Shown here: in pieces, positions 16,373-24,294 of the stretch
Layout of the letters: each line of letters starts with the position of its first letter
How positions within the stretch are numbered: position 1 is the first letter of the stretch
Source of the DNA: Paenibacillus thermotolerans
GTDB lineage: Bacteria > Bacillota > Bacilli > Paenibacillales > YIM-B00363
NCBI RefSeq assembly: GCF_028745515.1
Contig: NZ_JAQZSG010000002.1
Coordinates: 124,001-188,000 of the forward strand
Direction: 5' to 3'
DNA length: 64,000 nt
The notes under the pieces: model-generated
Told to the model about the DNA's origin: nothing
Seen by the model: only the letters and a program-made list of their open reading frames with translations
The model's database searches: none
Translations under genes and position numbers: made by a program

Positions 16373-16795
16373 ATGTTGGAAACGAACGTTCAAGAAGGAG
16401 CTCCGGCAGCACAAGGAAAGCCGGACGTATTGGAGCAACTGCTGAAGCCGGAAGTTCAGGAAGCTTTAACGACATTGGTGGACAACCTGCCGAAGCTTGC
16501 GGAAATGATGACATTCATGTCGAAGACTTACGATTTGATCCAAAAGGCTGCCAACGATCCGGTGCTTATTAACGATACGGTCGGCGGAATTAAGGAAGTT
16601 ATGGAGCCGATCGCGGAGAAGGCGAAATATTACGCATCCGCCGCTATTGAAGCGAGCGACCGCGCAGAGCAGAAAGAAGAGACGATCGGATTGTTCGGCA
16701 TGCTGAAGCTGCTGAAAGATCCGGAGCTCCAGAAGATGCTTCGCTTCGGGCAAGCGTACTTGGATATCCTCGGCGAAAGAAAAAGAAACGGTTAA
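16373..16795 (+). CDS. yjlC: DUF1641 protein (YjlC-like)
   Basis: A 140-residue helical protein of the DUF1641 family. The central TLVDNLPKLAEMMTFMSKTYDLIQK and the end GMLKLLKDPELQKMLRFGQAYLDIL are typical. The ATG at 16373 follows GAAGGAGG with a good gap. In Bacillus the yjlC gene precedes yjlD, the type II NADH dehydrogenase, and the operon is under Rex; the same order and two Rex boxes are seen here. Its biochemical role is unsettled, but it probably assists the NADH dehydrogenase at the membrane. Confidence 0.88.
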   Translation: MLETNVQEGAPAAQGKPDVLEQLLKPEVQEALTTLVDNLPKLAEMMTFMSKTYDLIQKAANDPVLINDTVGGIKEVMEPIAEKAKYYASAAIEASDRAEQKEETIGLFGMLKLLKDPELQKMLRFGQAYLDILGERKRNG

Positions 16796-16839
16796 ACAGC
16801 GGCACTTTTCCAATGTATAGATAAGAATGGAGGATGAAC

Positions 16840-18018
16840 ATGAGTAAACAGATCGTAATCCTTGGCGCAGGCTACGGCGGCCTGTTGAGTGCGCTTTCCG
16901 CACGCGAGCATTTGTCGGCGGAGGATGCAAAGATTACCGTTATCAATAAAGTGGACAATCATCAAATTATTACCGAATTGCACCGGCTCGCGGCAGGCAA
17001 TGTGTCGGAGAAGGCTGTCGCGCTTCCGCTCAGCAAGCTGTTCAAGGGTAAAAACATCGACGTGAAGGTCGGTACCGTCAGCGGAATCGACGTCGCGGGA
17101 CGCAAAGTATCGCTTGAAGACGGTTCTTCCTACGGCTACGACGCGCTTGTGCTTGCGCTCGGCAGCGAAACGAACTACTTCGGGATTCCGGGACTTCAGG
17201 AAAACAGCTTGATCTTGAAATCCGCCGCGGATGCGAACAAAATTTTCGCTCACGTGAAAGAACGAGTGCGCGTGTACAGCCAAACGAAAAACAAAGCGGA
17301 CGCAACGTTCGTCATCGGCGGCGGCGGTCTTACCGGCGTCGAGCTCGTAGGAGAGCTTGTGGATGAGCTTCCGGGTATTTGCAGAAGCTACGGTGTCGAT
17401 TTTGCGGACCTTTCGCTTTACTTGGTTGAAGCGATGCCGACCATTCTCCCGATGCTTCCGGCCGAGCTCGTTCAGCGTGCGGTAACAAGCCTGGAAAGCC
17501 GCGGCGTGCAGTTTTTGACGAGCCTCCCGATCACCGAGGTGAACGGCTCCATCGTTACTTTAAAGGACGGAAGAACGATCGAAACGAACACGCTCGTATG
17601 GACCGGCGGCGTTCAAGGCAATTCCTTGGTTGCAAACTGCGGCGTAGAAGTCAACCGCGGCCGTGCAACAGTCAACGAATTCCTTCAATCCGTATCGCAT
17701 CCTGATGTGTTTTTGGCAGGCGACTGCGCGGTCGTGTTCGGTCCGGAAGGACGCCCGTACCCGCCGACAGCCCAATTGGCATGGCAGATGGGCGAGCTGG
17801 TAGGGGGCAACATCGCCGCTTACTTCAGAGGCAACAATATGAAAACCTTCAGCCCGGTATTTTCCGGAACGCTGGCAAGCTTGGGCCGCAAGGACGCCAT
17901 CGGCACGATCGGCGCGAGCGGCATCGAGCTGAAGGGCGCACCTGCTTCTCTTATGAAGAAGGCGAGCAACGCGCGTTACTTGTCTCATATTGACGGATTG
18001 TTCGCGTTAACTTATTAA
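16840..18018 (+). CDS. yjlD: Type II NADH:quinone dehydrogenase (YjlD-like)
   Basis: A 392-residue flavoprotein passing electrons from NADH to quinone without proton pumping. It has the FAD-binding IVILGAGYGGLLSA near the N-terminus, the second dinucleotide fold VIGGGGLTGVELVGELVDEL near 157, and the FAD motif DVFLAGDCAVV near 290. The C-terminal part should carry the membrane-binding helices. I chose the second ATG (16840), six bases after GGAGG; the ATG at 16834 abuts that site. Rex boxes upstream imply that high NADH relieves repression. Confidence 0.92.
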   Translation: MSKQIVILGAGYGGLLSALSAREHLSAEDAKITVINKVDNHQIITELHRLAAGNVSEKAVALPLSKLFKGKNIDVKVGTVSGIDVAGRKVSLEDGSSYGYDALVLALGSETNYFGIPGLQENSLILKSAADANKIFAHVKERVRVYSQTKNKADATFVIGGGGLTGVELVGELVDELPGICRSYGVDFADLSLYLVEAMPTILPMLPAELVQRAVTSLESRGVQFLTSLPITEVNGSIVTLKDGRTIETNTLVWTGGVQGNSLVANCGVEVNRGRATVNEFLQSVSHPDVFLAGDCAVVFGPEGRPYPPTAQLAWQMGELVGGNIAAYFRGNNMKTFSPVFSGTLASLGRKDAIGTIGASGIELKGAPASLMKKASNARYLSHIDGLFALTY

Positions 18019-18034
18019 TATTTCGCCCGCCGAA

Positions 18035-18079
18035 AAAGCCGGTTCAAGCATGGAAACATGCTCGAACCGGCTTTATTTT
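18035..18079 (+). terminator. Intrinsic terminator after yjlD
   Basis: AAAGCCGGTTCAAGCATG pairs with CATGCTCGAACCGGCTTT across a four-base loop, followed by TATTTTA. It could also serve the convergent gene at 18078. Confidence 0.9.
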
Positions 18080-18344
18080 ACCGTGTTTTCACGATGATTT
18101 TGCGGATGCTTTCGCCCGATAGATGGTATTTTCGTTCCAAGTCGGCGACGGACCAGCCGCTGGAATAAAACCGGATGATTTCCTCATTCCGTTCCTCCAG
18201 CTGCTTCCGCGCCCCGCTCAGTTCCCCCCAGCCCGCACGCCGCTGAGCCGGCTTGGGAATGTAAATGAGCTCGCCTTGAATATATTTTTGCAGCTCTGAG
18301 AGCAGGCTAGGGGGAAGAATATCTCTCCCGTTTTTGTAATTCAC
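18078..18344 (-). CDS. CD3324-family small DNA-binding protein
   Basis: An 88-residue protein starting with GTG at 18344 behind CAGGAGG. The N-terminus MNYKNGRDILPPSLLSELQKY followed by IQGELIYIPK is the signature of the CD3324 family, and the C-terminal 40 residues (RNEEIIRFYSSGWSVADLERKYHLSGESIRKI) form a helix-turn-helix like that of Mor-type activators. A regulatory role is therefore likely but the targets are unknown. A 34-codon frame read from 18411 overlaps its start, and a highly structured leader lies further upstream. Confidence 0.78.
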   Translation of the reverse strand: MNYKNGRDILPPSLLSELQKYIQGELIYIPKPAQRRAGWGELSGARKQLEERNEEIIRFYSSGWSVADLERKYHLSGESIRKIIVKTR

Positions 18345-18411
18345 CTATAAAATCCTCCTGGAACAGGTTTGTCATTGCGCAGCATGCTTGATCGGCAATT
18401 GTCAAAATCAT
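18307..18411 (-). CDS. Possible 34-residue leader ORF overlapping the CD3324-family gene
   Basis: ATG at 18411 with an AGGAGG site eight bases upstream opens a 34-codon frame (MILTIADQACCAMTNLFQED and on) that overlaps the start of the next gene by 38 bp in another frame. The ribosome site is the best reason to believe it is translated, perhaps for coupling. It resembles no protein I know and could be chance. Confidence 0.35.
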   Translation of the reverse strand: MILTIADQACCAMTNLFQEDFIGELQKRERYSSP

Positions 18412-18451
18412 TGTTCCTGCCTCCTCTCGGTTTATGGATATAAGCCAAAAA

Positions 18452-18473
18452 AACCGCAACATCCGGCGGTTTA
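18452..18473 (-). terminator. Intrinsic terminator in the minus-strand leader
   Basis: On the minus strand AAACCGC pairs with GCGGTTT across eight bases and is followed by further T. It would end a short transcript starting near 18594 before the CD3324-family gene is reached. Confidence 0.7.
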
Positions 18474-18594
18474 AAAAAGATATATAAGGAGGCCCGAAGG
18501 CCTCCCGCCTACGGCGTCTCCGATTAAACGGAGACCACCTCAGGATTGTTGATCAACTTGACCATCTCCTTTCCTCGCAATTCGTCGGCCCGAC
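18474..18594 (-). ncRNA. Candidate structured RNA or attenuated leader
   Basis: Read on the minus strand, a possible -10 (TACAAT, 18601-18606) is followed by a short frame and then three hairpins in a row: GTCTCCG/CGGAGAC (18516-18535), GCC/GGC (18507-18515), and GGAGGCC/GGCCTCC closed by a TTCG tetraloop (18488-18505), before the terminator at 18452. The density of perfect stems in 60 bases is unlike its surroundings. It matches no RNA family I remember. Confidence 0.5.
18524..18565 (-). CDS. Possible 13-residue leader peptide
   Basis: ATG at 18565 opens the frame MVKLINNPEVVSV, stopping inside the first hairpin of the leader. GGAAAGGAG touches the ATG, which is too close for a normal ribosome site, so translation is doubtful. 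If translated, ribosome position could affect the hairpin that covers the last codons. Confidence 0.25.
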   Translation of the reverse strand: MVKLINNPEVVSV

Positions 18595-18697
18595 AACTTT
18601 ATTGTACAGCCAAAGTCTGGAACTTTAAAAGCGAAAAAACGATTATAAGCAAACTTTACCGATGAAATGCATATTAGGTCGCGGATATACAGAAAAT

Positions 18698-19201
18698 ATG
18701 GAGCAATCCGAGGCAGGTGGTGAGCTCCAGTGGGATTCCGTTGTCATTTTCCTTGCGGCATGGCTGGCGGTGTTCGGTTTTTACTCGATGCGCAAAAGCT
18801 TGACGATCATTGAGAATGCGTTCATATTTTTGACGGTTCTTATATTAAGCATTAACTTTTCATGGATTGTAATCGAAGAGCTTCACCGGGTGGAAGAGTC
18901 CCGGCGAGGTATAGACTATACGGCGCTTCTAATAAGCAGAAGCATCCTGATTCCGATGCTGCTCGTTATTGCCCTGAATGCGATATATCTTGCGAAAAAA
19001 AACGGAGGGGCGTGGCTTGCCGCTCTAGCGGCCGTCGTGCTCATAGCCGGGGTTAACGTTCTCGGTTTGCTCTTAGGCATTATGAAGTACGTTCGATGGA
19101 ATCTGCTGTACGATATTGTGTATGCCGCCGCCATGCTGGGCGCTGCGTACGGTTTGCATAAGCTGTATCGAAGATCGATGCGGGGGGAGGATGCCCTATG
19201 A
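18698..19201 (+). CDS. Membrane protein, unknown
   Basis: A 167-residue protein (180 if the ATG at 18662 is used; neither start has a clear ribosome site). Five hydrophobic segments are visible from about residue 15 to the end (VVIFLAAWLAVFGFY, IFLTVLILSINFSWIV, ILIPMLLVIALNAIYLA, AALAAVVLIAGVNVLGLLLG, LLYDIVYAAAMLGAAYG). It overlaps the next gene, another small membrane protein, by four bases, so the two are likely made together and may form a complex. No catalytic motif was seen. Confidence 0.65.
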   Translation: MEQSEAGGELQWDSVVIFLAAWLAVFGFYSMRKSLTIIENAFIFLTVLILSINFSWIVIEELHRVEESRRGIDYTALLISRSILIPMLLVIALNAIYLAKKNGGAWLAALAAVVLIAGVNVLGLLLGIMKYVRWNLLYDIVYAAAMLGAAYGLHKLYRRSMRGEDAL

Positions 19202-19698
19202 TGTTGTGGGAGCATTTCGATAAGAACGAGTGGTTTGTTCTGATTATGCTCGTCATTTCGTATGCATTGGTCTTTTTTTTGCCGAGAAGGCTTCCGAGAA
19301 GCTGGATGATTTTAAGCCTCGTTTGGGGATTCGCCAGCTCCACCTTATTCGATTTTACGATCGGCGGGGGGCTTCTCGATTATTATCGCGTGAATGACTC
19401 CGACCGGTACGAGCTGACGGATCTGTTAACGTATTTCGTGTTTGCGCCGTTCGGATACATTTTTATATACGTTTACGAGCTGTTGAAGATTAATAAGCGC
19501 AATTTTGTTTATTATGTAATCGGCTGGGCGGTCGTCGGGGTAGCGGTTCAGAAAGTATCCGAGTGGATGGGAATTACGCATTATCAGCACGGATATCGGC
19601 TCGAGTACAATTTCGCCGTATTTTTAGCCGTTCAAACCGTGTCGGCGTTATTTTACGAATACGTCAAGAGCAGCAACGTGCGGGTCACGCGAATGTGA
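19198..19698 (+). CDS. CBO0543-type membrane protein
   Basis: A 166-residue protein with four or five hydrophobic helices. The central text YRVNDSDRYELTDLLTYFVFAPFGYIFIYVYELLKI resembles the CBO0543 family found in sporulating Firmicutes, whose function is not known. The start ATG overlaps the stop of the previous gene, and GGGGGGAGG lies just before it. A strong terminator follows, so the two small membrane-protein genes make one transcript. Confidence 0.7.
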   Translation: MMLWEHFDKNEWFVLIMLVISYALVFFLPRRLPRSWMILSLVWGFASSTLFDFTIGGGLLDYYRVNDSDRYELTDLLTYFVFAPFGYIFIYVYELLKINKRNFVYYVIGWAVVGVAVQKVSEWMGITHYQHGYRLEYNFAVFLAVQTVSALFYEYVKSSNVRVTRM

Positions 19699-19715
19699 AC
19701 CTTCAATGGAACGAA

Positions 19716-19745
19716 GAGGCGCAAACGAGGCGCCTCTTTTTTTTT
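19716..19745 (+). terminator. Intrinsic terminator
   Basis: GAGGCGC pairs with GCGCCTC across a seven-base loop and is followed by nine T. Confidence 0.88.
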
Positions 19746-19758
19746 CTGTAAGAGGTCA

Positions 19759-19798
19759 TTGACATTATTGATTGCTGTAAATATAATTGTTAAGACAA
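19759..19798 (+). promoter_or_regulatory. Sigma-A promoter with MarR-type operator
   Basis: TTGACA (19759-19764) and TATAAT (19782-19787) are 17 bases apart, a consensus promoter. A small dyad, TTGT-TAAG-ACAA (19787-19798), overlaps the end of the -10 box and the start point. MarR regulators often bind such short dyads at their own promoters, so autorepression is likely. Confidence 0.75.
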
Positions 19799-19824
19799 CT
19801 AATTTTCGCAAGAAGGATGATCGG

Positions 19825-20289
19825 ATGATGCAGGTGCAGGACGGGAAGTTCTACGGAATTTTGGACGAATCCGTGGGGTTTTTGATGGGGGTTACTTACA
19901 GGAAAATATCCAATTTATTTATGCAGCGGCTGAAGGATTACGGAATCACATCCGAGCAGTGGCTTGTTTTGTACTGCATTTGCGAGAGAGACGGCATGAT
20001 GCAGAAGGATATTGCCGAGAGGTCCGGCAAGGACCGTCCCACGACGACGCGAATTCTGGATGTGCTTCACGAGAAAGGCTGGATCGTGAAGAAGGCGGGG
20101 GACAGCGACAGGAGGTCGTTTCTCGTCTACGCCACCGACAGCGGCAAAGCGTTAATCCGGGAAACGGAGCAAATCGAGCGGCAAACCGTCAGAGAGGCGA
20201 CTGCGGGAATAACCGGAGAGGAATATATACTGCTCATTAAGCTTCTGAATCGGATCGGTAACAATATAGATCAATTAAACAAGGAGTAG
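19825..20289 (+). CDS. MarR family regulator
   Basis: A 154-residue winged-helix regulator. LKDYGITSEQWLVLYCICERDGMMQKDIAERSGKDRPTTTRILDVLHEKGWIVKKAGDSDRRSFLVYATDSGKAL covers the MarR core (residues 38-115), including the DxRS wing motif. I took the ATG at 19825 behind AAGGATGATC; the frame is open further upstream through the promoter. It lies ahead of an MFS exporter gene with a 34-base gap, the classic arrangement of a drug-sensing repressor and its pump. B. subtilis ywoH-ywoG is a similar pair. Confidence 0.85.
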   Translation: MMQVQDGKFYGILDESVGFLMGVTYRKISNLFMQRLKDYGITSEQWLVLYCICERDGMMQKDIAERSGKDRPTTTRILDVLHEKGWIVKKAGDSDRRSFLVYATDSGKALIRETEQIERQTVREATAGITGEEYILLIKLLNRIGNNIDQLNKE

Positions 20290-20323
20290 AGATTAGAAAA
20301 TTATGACAACGGAGAGAGACACC

Positions 20324-21544
20324 ATGCTGAATGAAAGCGATCGAAACGGTAAGTTGTGGACGAAGCCGTTCATCGTCATTACGTTATGTTATTTTTTATT
20401 GTTTATTTGCTTGCAAATGCTGCTTTCCCCGCTGCCGAGCTATGTGAAGGAACGGTTCGCGCCGAATGACGTCACCGTGAGCCTGGTGACAAGCTTGTTT
20501 GCGTTGTCGGCCATCGCGGCGCGCTTTGCCACGGCCGCACTAATGAAGAAAGTGCACCGCAACGTGCTGCTGTTTGTCGGCCTGCTCATAGCGGGGGGCG
20601 CAACCGCCGCATATTCATGGGCGGACTCCGTAACGGCGCTCCTGCTTTTGCGCGTGGCGTTCGGAATCGGCTTCGGGATGGGGAGCACGGTTATGCCTAC
20701 CCTTGTTTCCCAAATCATTCCCGCGAACCGAATCGGAGAAGGGATCGGCTATTTCAGCTTGTCGACGAGCCTGGCGATGTCCTTCGGGCCGTTAATCGGC
20801 TTGTCGGTGCTCGGCAATCATGGCTTCCAGCCGCTATCGCTCCTAGGCGCGGCGGCGGCGCTGGCGATTATTCCGCTGCTGTACGGCTCCCGGACGATTC
20901 CGCCTCAGCCGCCGCGGAAGCATCATGCTTCATCGCAGCCGCAGGAGAAGGAGCGTCGTCCGTTTAACAAAAAACTGCTGCTCCCGGCATTGCTTAATGC
21001 GCTATTGTCCGTCACTTACGGCGGACTGCTCGGCTTCCTGGCGCTGTTCGGCAAAGAGGCCGGTTTGGAGCAGATCGGGCTGTTTTTTCTGTTTAACGTG
21101 TTTACCGTATTGATCGTTCGTCCGCTCTCGGGGCGCTTGTTCGACAAGAAAGGGCATGCGGCCGTGCTGATTCCCGCTGCGCTGCTTGTCATGGCCGGCT
21201 TGATCGCGCTATCGTTCACTACAGCCTTGCCGATGCTGATCGTTTCCGCGCTGCTTTACGGACTCGGCTTCGGGGCGATTCAGCCGACGCTGCAGGCTTG
21301 GATGCTTCAAGCCTCCCCGCCGGAACAGCACGGAGCGGCAAACAGCTTGTATTATAATGCGCTGGATTTCGGGGTCGCCGTCGGCACCATGATGCTTGGA
21401 GCGATCGCCTCCGCCTCCAGCTACGCGGCGATGTACCGGTATGCCGCCGGCTTTATGGCGTTGTTTTTACTCGTATACGGCTTGCTGCGGCAGCCGGCGA
21501 AAGCCAAGAGAGCCGTCGTTCGGGCCGGGTCGGAATCCGCTTAA
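20324..21544 (+). CDS. MFS transporter (YwoG-like)
   Basis: A 406-residue exporter with about twelve hydrophobic helices and a hydrophilic loop in the middle (residues 192-219, PPQPPRKHHASSQPQEKERRPFNKK). LLRVAFGIGFGMGSTVMPTLVSQIIPANRIGEGIGY is the helix 4-5 region usual in drug exporters. The ATG at 20324 has GGAGAG eight bases before it and is preferred to that at 20303. The gene follows a marR gene and is presumably controlled by it. The last codons overlap the 3' end of the convergent histidine kinase gene by four bases. Confidence 0.82.
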   Translation: MLNESDRNGKLWTKPFIVITLCYFLLFICLQMLLSPLPSYVKERFAPNDVTVSLVTSLFALSAIAARFATAALMKKVHRNVLLFVGLLIAGGATAAYSWADSVTALLLLRVAFGIGFGMGSTVMPTLVSQIIPANRIGEGIGYFSLSTSLAMSFGPLIGLSVLGNHGFQPLSLLGAAAALAIIPLLYGSRTIPPQPPRKHHASSQPQEKERRPFNKKLLLPALLNALLSVTYGGLLGFLALFGKEAGLEQIGLFFLFNVFTVLIVRPLSGRLFDKKGHAAVLIPAALLVMAGLIALSFTTALPMLIVSALLYGLGFGAIQPTLQAWMLQASPPEQHGAANSLYYNALDFGVAVGTMMLGAIASASSYAAMYRYAAGFMALFLLVYGLLRQPAKAKRAVVRAGSESA

Positions 21545-22914
21545 TCCGATTTCGCCGCCGCAGGGCGCATAGCAGGGAGCGTAACGGTAAAGGCCGTCCC
21601 GCGCCCGGGGCTGCTCTGCACATCGATGGCGCCGTCGTGCGCAAGCACAAGCTCCTTAGCGATCGCCAGACCGAGACCGGCGCCCCCGCTGTTGCGGGCC
21701 CGCGCCTCGTCCGTCCGGTAAAACCGGTCGAACAGGAAGGGCAGATGCTCCGGCGCAATGCCGGTTCCGGTATCCTCGATCGTGACGCGAACCGCGTCCG
21801 GCTGTCCGGCGTGTACCGCTTGTTCTTCTAGCTTGACCGTCACGGCGCCTCCGGTGGGAGTGTAGCGGACGGCATTGACGAGCAGATTAAGAAACACTTG
21901 AATGATGCGATTTGCGTCCGCAAGAACGAGAGGCTCGTTATTCGGTCGGTGCAGTGTAACGGCAATTCCTTTATTCCCGCTATCGGCGGCGATATGCCCG
22001 ATCACTCGTTGCAGCAGCTCCGATACTTTGACGGGCTTCCGTTCGAGCGGAAGCTTTCTCGCCTCGGCAAGCGACAGGACGTGCAGGTCGTCAACGAGAC
22101 GCGACAGCCGGATGAGCTCGTCCTGCAGCGGAAGCAGCCGCTCCGGCTCGACGGATTCTCCGCTTTGCTGTATAAGCTCGAGCTTTCCCCGGATGATGGT
22201 GATCGGCGTCCGCAGCTCATGCGCGACGTCCGCAACCAACGTTCTGCGGGCTTCCTCCGCCTTGAGAATTTGCGCGGACATCGCGTTGAACGCCAGCGCC
22301 ACTTTGCCGTACTCATCGGCGCTGACGACAGGGGCTTGGACGCCGAGCTGTCCGCTTCCTAATCGTTCAATCACAGGTACCAGCTCCCTTAGCGGCGCCG
22401 TCACCCGATTCGACAGCCGGTATGCGACTAGTAGGGAAACGGCAATGAAGAGCAGGCTTCCGGCAAGCAGCAGGAACGTTACCGAGCTGCTGACTCCAAG
22501 CTTTACCTTCGAGATGTTGCCGACCTCCCGGTCGTAATAATATAAAAAACCGGCGGTATCCTCACCGAACCTTACGACGCTTCGAATTCCCAACCTTGTA
22601 ACGATCTCCTTATCTTCATCGCCGTATGAGTACAGCACTTCATTCGACGCCGAGGTCAACATAATTCCGAGATCGGGACGGTCGATGCGGTCCGGCGCCG
22701 TATCGAGACGGTTTACGCCTTCCCAAGAGCCGTTATGTTCCTCGTAATAAGCTTCAAATCTTCCGAGCAGCGCCTCGATTTCCCGGCTCCGGTCCACATC
22801 GATCCATTCCCGGATTACCCCTTGAACGACAAAAATCGTCAAAAGCACGAACAATACGCCCATCGCGGCGATAAAGGAGGCCATGGCCAAAAACAGCTTG
22901 CGTCTGACGCTCAT
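21541..22914 (-). CDS. Sensor histidine kinase
   Basis: A 457-residue membrane kinase. Two membrane helices (about 9-31 and 150-170) enclose an extracellular sensor domain; a HAMP segment follows, then the phosphoacceptor helix VADVAHELRTPITIIRGKLELI with its His near residue 235, the ATP-binding N box NLLVNAVRYTP, the DTGTGIAPEHLPFLFDRFYRTD segment and the G box GGAGLGLAIAKELV. The layout is that of BaeS-type kinases. It overlaps the response regulator by four bases (ATGA). The extracellular domain is not one I recognise, so the signal is unknown. Confidence 0.9.
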   Translation of the reverse strand: MSVRRKLFLAMASFIAAMGVLFVLLTIFVVQGVIREWIDVDRSREIEALLGRFEAYYEEHNGSWEGVNRLDTAPDRIDRPDLGIMLTSASNEVLYSYGDEDKEIVTRLGIRSVVRFGEDTAGFLYYYDREVGNISKVKLGVSSSVTFLLLAGSLLFIAVSLLVAYRLSNRVTAPLRELVPVIERLGSGQLGVQAPVVSADEYGKVALAFNAMSAQILKAEEARRTLVADVAHELRTPITIIRGKLELIQQSGESVEPERLLPLQDELIRLSRLVDDLHVLSLAEARKLPLERKPVKVSELLQRVIGHIAADSGNKGIAVTLHRPNNEPLVLADANRIIQVFLNLLVNAVRYTPTGGAVTVKLEEQAVHAGQPDAVRVTIEDTGTGIAPEHLPFLFDRFYRTDEARARNSGGAGLGLAIAKELVLAHDGAIDVQSSPGRGTAFTVTLPAMRPAAAKSD

Positions 22915-23609
22915 AGCCGGTCTCCGAATCGGTAGCCGAAGCCGTACACCGTATGGATGTAGCGCGGAGAGGAGGGATCGTCCTCGATTTTTCTGCGGAT
23001 CCGGCTAATATGCGCATCCACGGTACGTTCGTCGTTCAGAATATCGTCTTCGAGCGCCGACTGAAGCAGCTGCAAGCGGCTGTATACGATGCCGGGCTTG
23101 GCCGCAAGCGTTAGCAGGAGCTTGAATTCCGTCGGCGTAAGCGAAACCTCTTCGCCGCGCTTCCAGACACGGCATTGCGACTCCGAAATCGAAAGCTCTC
23201 CGCGTTCGAGCGTCCGTTCCTCCGGCTGCTGCCCATGCTGCCCCTCCAACCGCCGCAGGACCGATCGGATGCGTGCCGACAGCTCCCGCAAAGAAAAGGG
23301 CTTCGTCATATAGTCGTCCGCGCCGACCTCCAGCCCGATGATTTTATCGGCTTCCTCGGCTCTGGCGGTAACCATAATGATGCCCATCGGGCTCGTCTTC
23401 CGCAGCTCCCGGCATACCTCGAGTCCGCTCATCTCCGGCAGCATCCAATCCAGCACAACGAGCGCCGGCCGAATCGCCCGCGCCTTCTTCACCGCCTCTC
23501 TGCCGGTTTTGGCTGTGACGACGGTAAAGCCTTCCTGCCTCAAAAAAGTCTCCATAAACGACAGCACTTGTTCTTCGTCGTCCACGAGCAGCAATGTATG
23601 CGTCAACAT
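22911..23609 (-). CDS. OmpR-family response regulator
   Basis: A 232-residue two-domain regulator. The receiver domain has the phosphoacceptor Asp in VVLDWMLPEMSGLEV, the conserved Lys in DYMTKPFSLREL, and the C-terminal winged helix ends with RTVDAHISRIRRKIEDDPSSPRYIHTVYGFGYRF. I chose the ATG at 23609 behind GGAAGGTG; the frame runs upstream to 23645 without a ribosome site. It is the first gene of a two-gene operon with the kinase at 21541. The targets are unknown; neighbouring small membrane-protein genes are candidates only by position. Confidence 0.9.
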   Translation of the reverse strand: MLTHTLLLVDDEEQVLSFMETFLRQEGFTVVTAKTGREAVKKARAIRPALVVLDWMLPEMSGLEVCRELRKTSPMGIIMVTARAEEADKIIGLEVGADDYMTKPFSLRELSARIRSVLRRLEGQHGQQPEERTLERGELSISESQCRVWKRGEEVSLTPTEFKLLLTLAAKPGIVYSRLQLLQSALEDDILNDERTVDAHISRIRRKIEDDPSSPRYIHTVYGFGYRFGDRL

Positions 23610-23925
23610 GTTCACCTTCCCGTTAATAAACCGGATTGCTTTCATTCATTATACAGGGTCCCTAGCTGCATGCGATAAATTTCATCGGAAGCGAACAAGT
23701 CCGTCATAAGTTCGCAACATTGTGCTGGTACGATAGGGGCAAAGGTGCGAGGGGAAGAGGAGAGGAGAGGTTAGGTTATAAAATTTGGTGCTAAGCCGGT
23801 ACGTGCGAGGTCGATTGGTGTCGTTAGTAACAAAGTTTGGTACTAAGTCGGTAAGTACGCGGGTGATCGGCGGAGTTAGTAATGTTGAAGTTAGTAATCG
23901 ACGATCTTTCGGGGGGAACGTTTTC
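23610..23925. other. Divergent intergenic region with 52-bp repeats
   Basis: No gene is supported. It must hold the promoters of the response regulator (minus) and of the small membrane-protein genes (plus). Its right half is occupied by the tandem 52-bp repeat described separately. Confidence 0.5.
23785..23897 (+). repeat. Tandem 52-bp repeat, TTGGTACTAAGTCGGT family
   Basis: TTGGTGCTAAGCCGGT begins at 23785 and TTGGTACTAAGTCGGT at 23837, exactly 52 bp apart; TTAGTAA begins at 23824 and 23876, again 52 bp apart, with a third at 23891. Related words occur at 6821 and 6858. Confidence 0.8.
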
Positions 23926-24294
23926 ATGAAGTTTTCTAGATACGCATTTTTTACGCTGGCTTGGATATTGCTGGCATGCATTGTGGTTCAAACGCTGCTC
24001 GCGGGAATGGCCGTCTTTTCCGATCCGCTCAAATGGAGGCAGCATATTTCGTTCGTGCATCTCTTCGAATTCGTGCCGATCGTGATGCTGATACTGGCCT
24101 TTACCGGGCGTCTGCCGAAAAGATTGATAGGGGAGAGCGCCGGCTTGTTCGTCCTCATCTTCGTTCAGTATTTTACGGCGAACTTTCCGGCGGCGGGAGC
24201 GGTGCATCCGGTGATCGCCCTGCTGCTGTTCGGGCTTTCGCTTCATACCGGCGCAGGCGCATGGCGGGCTTTGAAGGGAGGTGAAGCGCGATGA
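23926..24294 (+). CDS. Small membrane protein (DUF6220-like)
   Basis: A 122-residue protein with four hydrophobic helices (residues 6-29, 46-64, 71-88, 95-113). WILLACIVVQTLLAGMAVFSDPLKWRQHISFVHLFEFVPIVMLILAF resembles the DUF6220 family as I remember it, whose function is unknown. The ATG at 23926 lies behind CGGGGGGAACG; the frame also runs back through the upstream repeats, which I do not think are translated. It overlaps the next gene by four bases. Confidence 0.65.
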   Translation: MKFSRYAFFTLAWILLACIVVQTLLAGMAVFSDPLKWRQHISFVHLFEFVPIVMLILAFTGRLPKRLIGESAGLFVLIFVQYFTANFPAAGAVHPVIALLLFGLSLHTGAGAWRALKGGEAR

